64,000 nt of DNA from Acinetobacter ursingii DSM 16037 = CIP 107286 (GTDB lineage: Bacteria; Pseudomonadota; Gammaproteobacteria; Pseudomonadales; Moraxellaceae). Location: NCBI RefSeq assembly GCF_000368825.1, contig NZ_KB849717.1, positions 976,792 to 1,040,791 on the forward strand, given 5' to 3'. Shown here piece by piece: positions 59,004-64,000 of the stretch. The notes under the pieces are model-generated. The model searched no databases and was not told where the DNA came from. It saw nothing but the letters and a program-made list of their open reading frames with translations. The number at the start of each line of letters is the position of its first letter. Position 1 is the stretch's first letter. Made by a program: the position numbers and the translations under genes.

Positions 59004-59807
59004 TTATTGAATGAATCCCTGATAAATAAAATAAGTTCCAACGACGGTGAGTAAGCAAGCAAAACATTTTTTCAGCATGGCAGGTGACAACATATGCGCG
59101 ACTTTTGCACCCAGTTTTGCGGTGATAAAACTCATAATACTAATGCCTAAAAATGCATAAATATGGATATAACCAATGGCATTGGGAATATGAATATGCT
59201 GCTTTATACCAAACCACATAAAGCCGACTGCACCCGCAACCGCAATCGGTAAACCACATGCAGCAGAGGTGGCGACTGCTTTTTGCATGACCACGCCATT
59301 ACGATTTAAGTAAGGTACAGTCAGACTTCCACCTCCAATCCCAAAAATCGCCGAGGCAATCCCAATGCCGCCACCTGCAAGCATTTGCATCGGCGCTGAA
59401 GGCAAGTGTCGTGTTTCATCCACGATCACGTGGGCACCTTTAAACATTCGATACGCCACCCAAATCGCAAAAATTCCAATGATGATTTGCAGATTTTGTC
59501 CAGACAAAAGATCGGCAATGCCCGCTCCTAAAAAAGAACCAATCATCAGACCCGGTGCCAGATTGCGAAATACCTGCCATAACACCGCACCGCGTTTATG
59601 ATGAGCCATCACCGAACTGATTGAGGTCACAATAATGGTCGCCAGAGAAGTTCCTAGCGCCATATGCATAATGACCGCGGGATCATAATGAAGCTGGGTA
59701 AATACAATATAAAGAATCGGGACAATAATTAATCCACCGCCCACACCAAACAAGCCCGCAGCAAATCCAGCGATTGCACCAATGGCTAAATATATGATTA
59801 ACTCCAT
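59004..59807 (-). CDS. TSUP-family permease (TauE/SafE-like)
   Basis: This 267-residue inner-membrane protein has about eight hydrophobic helices arranged in two repeats. The first contains GAIAGFAAGLFGVGGGLIIVP, shown here as AGFAAGLFGVGGG and LIIVPIL. The second contains GIGIASAIFGIGGGSLTVPYL, shown as SAIFGIGGGSLTVPYL. These glycine-rich repeats mark TSUP (Pfam TauE/SafE) proteins, which export or import sulfite, taurine or sulfonates; the substrate is unknown. ATG 59807 has GGAAA seven bases upstream; the longer frame would overlap the divergent birA gene. Confidence 0.88.
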   Translation of the reverse strand: MELIIYLAIGAIAGFAAGLFGVGGGLIIVPILYIVFTQLHYDPAVIMHMALGTSLATIIVTSISSVMAHHKRGAVLWQVFRNLAPGLMIGSFLGAGIADLLSGQNLQIIIGIFAIWVAYRMFKGAHVIVDETRHLPSAPMQMLAGGGIGIASAIFGIGGGSLTVPYLNRNGVVMQKAVATSAACGLPIAVAGAVGFMWFGIKQHIHIPNAIGYIHIYAFLGISIMSFITAKLGAKVAHMLSPAMLKKCFACLLTVVGTYFIYQGFIQ

Positions 59808-59837
59808 ACCTGATTTTCCAACTTTATAAAACTGAAC

Positions 59838-60605
59838 ATGGATGCAGAAACTCGTCAACTACGACAACGCTTAAGCGATGCTGGACAAGTGCCTGACATT
59901 GTTATTTTGAAACAAACGACCACATCGACCAATGACGATGTCCGTGAATTGGCTCAAAAAAATATTTCGTCCATTTTGATCTGTAGCGAAACCCAGACGC
60001 AAGGGCGTGGGCAACATCAACGAGTATGGATTTCCCCAAAAGGCAATATTTATCTCAGCACACTCATCAACTCACAGACACCTTTAGACGGTCGTTTAGC
60101 GCTTGAAGTTGCATTGAATATTTTGCAAATGCCAAAGCTACAGGGTCTAAATCTGCAAGTCAAATGGCCGAATGATTTATATAGCCAACAAGGCAAATGG
60201 GGCGGAATTTTAGTTGAACCATTATCAACACATCAGGCCATCGTTGGAGTGGGTATCAATTTGTTTACCCCTGAATCACAAGATCCATTACAACCCATCA
60301 GCTCACTCACTGATTTTGGTCTAAACGATCTTGATCGTATGGAAGTCATTGCACAGCTTTATCTGGCCATTCAGCAAGCCGCGCAATGGTTTGAGCATGG
60401 CTGTTACAATCTTGCAGAACGGTTCAATCATCATGCCGCATTTATGCAGGAATTGGTTCATTTTGAACATCATCAAGGACAAGTGACAGGTCATTTTGAG
60501 GGCATTAATCAGGAAGGCGCTGTTCTTATTTCAACGGATGGACAACAACAGGCATTCTATCAGGGTCGGATGCGTCGCATTGCAGTTCAGGATAACCAAA
60601 TATGA
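59838..60605 (+). CDS. birA: Biotin-[acetyl-CoA-carboxylase] ligase BirA without the repressor domain
   Basis: BirA activates biotin with ATP and attaches it to acetyl-CoA carboxylase BCCP. The 255-residue product has the biotinyl-adenylate loop [11 protein letters not shown] (E. coli GRGRRGR region), [28 protein letters not shown] and the small SH3-like C-terminal domain. The N-terminal winged helix that lets E. coli BirA repress bio genes is missing. Only about 20 residues precede the catalytic core, so this is a group I, non-regulatory ligase. coaX overlaps its stop by four bases (ATGA). It is divergent from the TSUP gene. Confidence 0.93.
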   Translation: MDAETRQLRQRLSDAGQVPDIVILKQTTTSTNDDVRELAQKNISSILICSETQTQGRGQHQRVWISPKGNIYLSTLINSQTPLDGRLALEVALNILQMPKLQGLNLQVKWPNDLYSQQGKWGGILVEPLSTHQAIVGVGINLFTPESQDPLQPISSLTDFGLNDLDRMEVIAQLYLAIQQAAQWFEHGCYNLAERFNHHAAFMQELVHFEHHQGQVTGHFEGINQEGAVLISTDGQQQAFYQGRMRRIAVQDNQI

Positions 60606-61360
60606 AACAACTTTGGTTAGATGTAGGAAATACTCGCCTTAAATACTGGATTACGGATTCAGATCAGATCATTGAACATGCTGCCGAATTACATTTACAG
60701 TCCCCTGCCGATTTATTACTCGGTTTAATTCAACATTTTAAAACCCAAAAATTGCAGCAAGTAGGAATATCTTCGGTACAAGATCAAGTCAATAATCTGC
60801 GTATTCAGACCATTCTGAGTCAATTGGGTATTCCCGTGATCTTTGCACGGGTGCATGAGGAATACGCAGGCTTACGCTGTGGTTATGATCATCCAGAACA
60901 ACTGGGGATTGATCGCTGGTTACAGGTTTTGGCACTGGCAGAACCCGATCAACATTTTTGTATTATTGGTTGTGGAACCGCTTTAACGATTGATTTGAAT
61001 AAAGGTTTGCAACATTTGGGCGGTTATATTCTGCCAAATTTATATTTGCAACGTGACGCCCTCATTCAAAATACCAAAGGTATTAAAATCCCTGACTCAG
61101 CATTTGATAATCTTGAACCAGGTACAAATACGGTGGATGCAGTACATCATGGTATTTTATTGGGGCTATTAAGTGCTATTGAACATATTTTAAAACAATC
61201 ACCAAGACAATTGGTACTGACTGGCGGTGATGCCCCTCTGTTTGCCAAGTTTTTGCACAAATATCAGCCTCGTGTTGAGGAAGACTTGTTGCTCAAAGGC
61301 TTACAACGTTATGTCGCTTATGATTCGCTGAGCAAAGGACGTAATACATCCCAAAGTTGA
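60602..61360 (+). CDS. coaX: Type III pantothenate kinase CoaX
   Basis: CoaX phosphorylates pantothenate in the first step of CoA synthesis and is insensitive to CoA feedback. The 252-residue product has the ASKHA phosphate-1 motif [12 protein letters not shown] at about 5-16, the pantothenate-binding [22 protein letters not shown] (phosphate 2), and GGYILPNL. It is translationally coupled to birA, the usual pairing in Acinetobacter and Pseudomonas. Its last 43 bases overlap the 3' end of the convergent hydrolase gene. Confidence 0.94.
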   Translation: MKQLWLDVGNTRLKYWITDSDQIIEHAAELHLQSPADLLLGLIQHFKTQKLQQVGISSVQDQVNNLRIQTILSQLGIPVIFARVHEEYAGLRCGYDHPEQLGIDRWLQVLALAEPDQHFCIIGCGTALTIDLNKGLQHLGGYILPNLYLQRDALIQNTKGIKIPDSAFDNLEPGTNTVDAVHHGILLGLLSAIEHILKQSPRQLVLTGGDAPLFAKFLHKYQPRVEEDLLLKGLQRYVAYDSLSKGRNTSQS

Positions 61361-61884
61361 GGAAAGGCTGTATAACCATCTTCCTGCATAAAATGTCCTG
61401 CCTGTTTGATTTCTAATAGTTGTGCATTCAGGCGTTGTCCCAAACGAATGCTCAACGGCGGCGGGACAAAAGGATCATTACTCGATAAAAAAACATAACG
61501 GCGTAGAATCTTTTGGCGTAGTAATTTATCGTCCAATCGTTGTGACTCGATAAAAGTATCGAGCTCAGGGATTGCTTTGAGTTTTTCAGTAAAGCCTGAG
61601 ACAAAGATGCCTGCTGCGATTGATGAATGTTGAAGGGATTTACTCAAAAAATTTAAACTCGATAGACAGCCTAAACTATGTGCCACAATAATGGTATTTT
61701 CATCAAGTACGCTACACTGTGCATTTAAACATTCCTGCCAAACTTCTGGATCGGGATGTGCCGAATCGGCTAAAAAAATCCGTTCGGCTGTAGCGCCTGC
61801 TTGCTGGATATGTTGTTCGAGCCAAATAAACCAGTGATCTTCAGGCACGGCTCGATAACCGTGAATAATATAAACATTTTTCAT
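61318..61884 (-). CDS. RBBP9/YdeN-family small serine hydrolase
   Basis: This 188-residue alpha/beta hydrolase has the YdeN/RBBP9 pattern. [19 protein letters not shown] is at the start, with HGY as the oxyanion region. The nucleophile is in the AHSLGCLS motif at about 70, and the late histidine in [12 protein letters not shown]. Its small size, without a lid, matches the family. The natural substrate is unknown. The gene overlaps the coaX 3' end by 43 bases on the other strand. It is downstream of ffh on the same strand, separated by a terminator. Confidence 0.85.
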   Translation of the reverse strand: MKNVYIIHGYRAVPEDHWFIWLEQHIQQAGATAERIFLADSAHPDPEVWQECLNAQCSVLDENTIIVAHSLGCLSSLNFLSKSLQHSSIAAGIFVSGFTEKLKAIPELDTFIESQRLDDKLLRQKILRRYVFLSSNDPFVPPPLSIRLGQRLNAQLLEIKQAGHFMQEDGYTAFPQLWDVLRPLLSES

Positions 61885-61973
61885 TTTTATTGTTCCCCAA
61901 TACCCAATATTTTTTATTTAATTGATTCAGTTTAAAGGACACATCACCTGAAAAAAGTAGTGATTTTGTTGTG

Positions 61974-62000
61974 ATAAAAAAAGGCGCATCAAGCGCCTTT
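61974..62000 (-). terminator. Terminator after ffh
   Basis: AAAGGCGC and GCGCCTTT close a five-base loop and on the minus strand run into about seven U. Confidence 0.9.
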
Positions 62001-62020
62001 AGTGGTATGGAAAGAATCCA

Positions 62021-63430
62021 TTATTTTTTATCGTCATTGCCGCCGAACAATGGTCCCATACCACCGCCGCCGCCAAATTGTTTCTGCATACCACCTAATG
62101 AACGTAACATTTTGCTCATGCCTGATGGATTGGCAAATTTCTTCATCATTTTGGCCATTTGGCTGTGCTGTTTCAGCAGTTTATTAATCTCGGAAACATC
62201 CATACCACAACCTGCCGCAATACGTTTTTTACGGCTTGGGTTAATAATATCTGGATGCTTACGTTCTTTGGGTGTCATTGACTGAATAATGGCTTCCATT
62301 TTCTTGACTTGCTTTTCAGGATTAGCCTGCTCAATCGCCTGCTGAATACCTGAATTACTCATGCCTGGAAGTTTATCCAGAAAGCCCATCATGCCGCCCA
62401 TTTTTTTCATTTGCTCAAATTGCATTAACATGTCTTCCAAATTGAAAGACCCGCCTTTTTGCAATTTTTTCGCCATTTTCTCGGCTTTTTCTTTGTCGAT
62501 TTTGCGTTCGACTTCTTCGACTAGTGAAAGCACATCGCCCATGCCGAGAATACGCTGCGCGACACGTTCTGGATGGAATGGCTCAAGTGCATCGAGCTTT
62601 TCACCCATACCCAAGAACTTGATCGGCTTACCCGTAATCGCACGAACTGAAAGTGCTGCACCACCACGCGCATCACCATCGGTTTTGGTCAGAATGACGC
62701 CCGTCAAAGGCAAAGCATCATTAAAGGCTTTGGCGGTATTTGCCGCATCCTGACCTGTCATGGCATCGACCACGAACAGGGTTTCAGTTGGCTTGACCGC
62801 TGCATGTAATTCTTTGATTTCGCCCATCATGTCTTCATCGACATGTAAACGACCTGCGGTATCGACAATCAATACATCAGCAAATTTAATCTTTGCCTGC
62901 TCAATTGCACGATTGACAATATCAATCGGCTTTTCTGAAGCATCGGATGGAATAAAATCAGCACCGACTTCAGCGGATACCGTTTGTAACTGTTTAATTG
63001 CTGCTGGACGATAGACGTCCGCAGAAACAGTCATGACTTTTTTCTTTTGACGTTCTTTTAAGAATCGCGCCAGTTTTGCCGCAGTGGTGGTTTTACCCGC
63101 ACCCTGCAAACCTGCCAGAAGTACAACCACAGGAGGTTTGGCAGATAGATCAAGGCTTTCATTGGCCTCACCCATCATTTTGGTCAATTCGTCATAAACG
63201 ATTTTGACAAAAGCCTGACCTGGGGAAAGCTGAGTCATGACTTCCTGACCCAATGCCTGTTCCTTAACTTTCGCGATAAATTCACGAGTTACAGGTAACG
63301 CAACATCAGCTTCAAGAAGCGCCATACGCACTTCGCGTAAAGTATCTTTAATATTGTCTTCGGTCAGCTGCCCTGAGCCAGTAACATTTCTTAAACTCTG
63401 CGTGAGTCGTTCTGTTAAGGTATCAAACAT
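62021..63430 (-). CDS. ffh: Signal recognition particle protein Ffh
   Basis: Ffh is the SRP54 GTPase that brings ribosomes making membrane proteins to FtsY. The 469-residue product has the N helical domain (1-90), the G domain with GLQGAGKTT at 107-115, DTAGRLHVDEDMM and TKTDGDARGG, and the methionine-rich M domain (about 300-440) with GGMMGFLDKLPGM. A Gly-rich tail (QFGGGGGMGPLFGG) ends the protein. It ends at its own terminator and is divergent from the ypjD-like gene, the usual arrangement. The 4.5S RNA gene was not seen in the window. Confidence 0.96.
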   Translation of the reverse strand: MFDTLTERLTQSLRNVTGSGQLTEDNIKDTLREVRMALLEADVALPVTREFIAKVKEQALGQEVMTQLSPGQAFVKIVYDELTKMMGEANESLDLSAKPPVVVLLAGLQGAGKTTTAAKLARFLKERQKKKVMTVSADVYRPAAIKQLQTVSAEVGADFIPSDASEKPIDIVNRAIEQAKIKFADVLIVDTAGRLHVDEDMMGEIKELHAAVKPTETLFVVDAMTGQDAANTAKAFNDALPLTGVILTKTDGDARGGAALSVRAITGKPIKFLGMGEKLDALEPFHPERVAQRILGMGDVLSLVEEVERKIDKEKAEKMAKKLQKGGSFNLEDMLMQFEQMKKMGGMMGFLDKLPGMSNSGIQQAIEQANPEKQVKKMEAIIQSMTPKERKHPDIINPSRKKRIAAGCGMDVSEINKLLKQHSQMAKMMKKFANPSGMSKMLRSLGGMQKQFGGGGGMGPLFGGNDDKK

Positions 63431-63626
63431 TGCAAAATCCGCTAAAAATGGCCAGTTGCAAAAAAATCTTTCTCAAAATAGAAAATTTATGCATAGATGC
63501 TATAGGATACTGTAGTTCGCCGCGAATTTATATCTTATGTAGATGAATTTTAGGGTCTGATGATATTCATTTATAATTAACACTGAATGATCGAATGAAG
63601 CTCCAACTCCCGAATAAAGGTTTGAC

Positions 63627-64000
63627 ATGATTAGTCTTCCATTGGTTTACACCATTTTGGCACTCATCGCATATACCACCGCATTTTGGTATTTGTTTAT
63701 GAGTCTGATGTCAAAACGTGAACCAAATCATTGGTTTCTAGGCTTGATATTGGCTTTAGGTCTCATCTTGCATGCAGGTGTGCTGTCTCAGGATATGCTC
63801 ACACCAATGGGAATTAATTATGATGTGTTTAATCTGATGTCGTTTACATCAGGTTTGATGTTGGTCTTAAGTCTGATTTTTAGTACTTTTCGTCCCACGC
63901 TTGCACTTAATTTGATCGGGATTCCTGTCGCAGCGATGGGTTTGATTCTTGGATTTGTCTTTAGCCAACCCAATCAATTTATGGAGCAGCATTCGCTCGG
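63627..64000 (+). CDS. YpjD/CcsA-like inner-membrane protein, 3' end missing
   Basis: The first 124 codons of a plus-strand gene continue past the window. The product begins MISLPLVYTILALIAY and has at least four hydrophobic segments within 125 residues, in the style of the cytochrome c assembly/YpjD family that usually stands divergent to ffh. AAAGG lies seven bases before the ATG. The conserved tryptophan-rich and histidine motifs of the family would lie beyond the window, so this is a context-supported guess. Confidence 0.8.
   Translation, partial: MISLPLVYTILALIAYTTAFWYLFMSLMSKREPNHWFLGLILALGLILHAGVLSQDMLTPMGINYDVFNLMSFTSGLMLVLSLIFSTFRPTLALNLIGIPVAAMGLILGFVFSQPNQFMEQHSL

Noticed and set aside
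63541..63560. AGGGTCTGATGATATT resembling the MITE end
   Set aside because: Only the first seven bases (GGGTCTG) match the terminal repeat; the rest diverges and no partner arm is nearby.

Overview
The window is a gene-dense, moderately AT-rich gammaproteobacterial chromosome segment that looks like Acinetobacter. Evidence for this: hemJ as the protoporphyrinogen oxidase gene directly after fabB, the fab cluster starting at rpmF, an Smc/ScpAB condensin instead of MukBEF, PPK2, a PA4642-like small protein, and protein sequences that read as moraxellacean. Nearly all of it is core genome. I see no prophage, intact insertion sequence, CRISPR array, tRNA or rRNA. The only clear mobile DNA is a 266-bp MITE-like element (36816-37081). 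The only clearly broken gene is a lipoprotein gene with a frameshift in a G tract (42167-43299).

Layout. 1-4.5 kb: algC (cut by the window edge), dut, rep and an OmpA-type lipoprotein, all on the minus strand. 4.7-9.2 kb: an acyltransferase, a voltage-sensor-like membrane protein, minCDE and a PA4642-like gene, plus strand. 9.3-14.2 kb: a LysE exporter, ppk2 and ftsK. 14.5-18.8 kb: trxB, a regulated methyltransferase, and aat-bpt, the two Leu/Phe N-end-rule transferases. 18.9-20.3 kb: rimI and a ferritin-like metal hydrolase. 20.6-25.3 kb: the str operon rpsL-rpsG-fusA-tuf, read on the minus strand, with a strong sigma70 promoter, a terminator-like leader hairpin and a possible 20-codon ORF before fusA. 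25.4-33.6 kb: an EcsC protein, fabB, hemJ, an OafA-type acyltransferase, a small lipoprotein, a HAD phosphatase, thiD, an HxlR regulator divergent from a flavodoxin-like reductase, and Kbp/YgaU. 33.8-36.8 kb: yceD-rpmF, then fabD-fabG-acpP, with the MITE abutting the yceD start. 37-43.3 kb: epmC, yciO, a GNAT gene, scpA-scpB-rluB and the frameshifted lipoprotein. 43.4-48 kb: bioH followed by bioA-bioF-bioC-bioD. 48-51 kb: a DUF6176-like protein, an exported peroxiredoxin, bacterioferritin and an SDR reductase. 51-57.8 kb: smc-zipA-ligA. 58-64 kb: an FCD-type GntR regulator, a TSUP permease, birA-coaX, a small serine hydrolase, ffh and the start of a ypjD/ccsA-like gene.

How the genes fit together. 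Several complete modules are present. Division and chromosome handling are covered by MinCDE, FtsK, ZipA, Smc, ScpA and ScpB. Biotin is covered by BioA, F, C, D and H, plus a BirA that lacks the DNA-binding repressor domain, so bio regulation must work another way; a palindrome upstream of bioA is a candidate operator. Fatty-acid synthesis is covered by FabB, FabD, FabG and AcpP, and it shares the ACP-linked intermediates used by BioC and BioH. Translation is covered by S12, S7, EF-G, EF-Tu, L32, RimI, RluB, EpmC and Ffh.

The least explained items are the voltage-sensor-like protein without a pore (5692-6744), the frameshifted lipoprotein, the MITE-like element at the yceD start, and the leader structures of the str operon. 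All functional assignments come from reading motifs and recalling family sequences; no database search was run.
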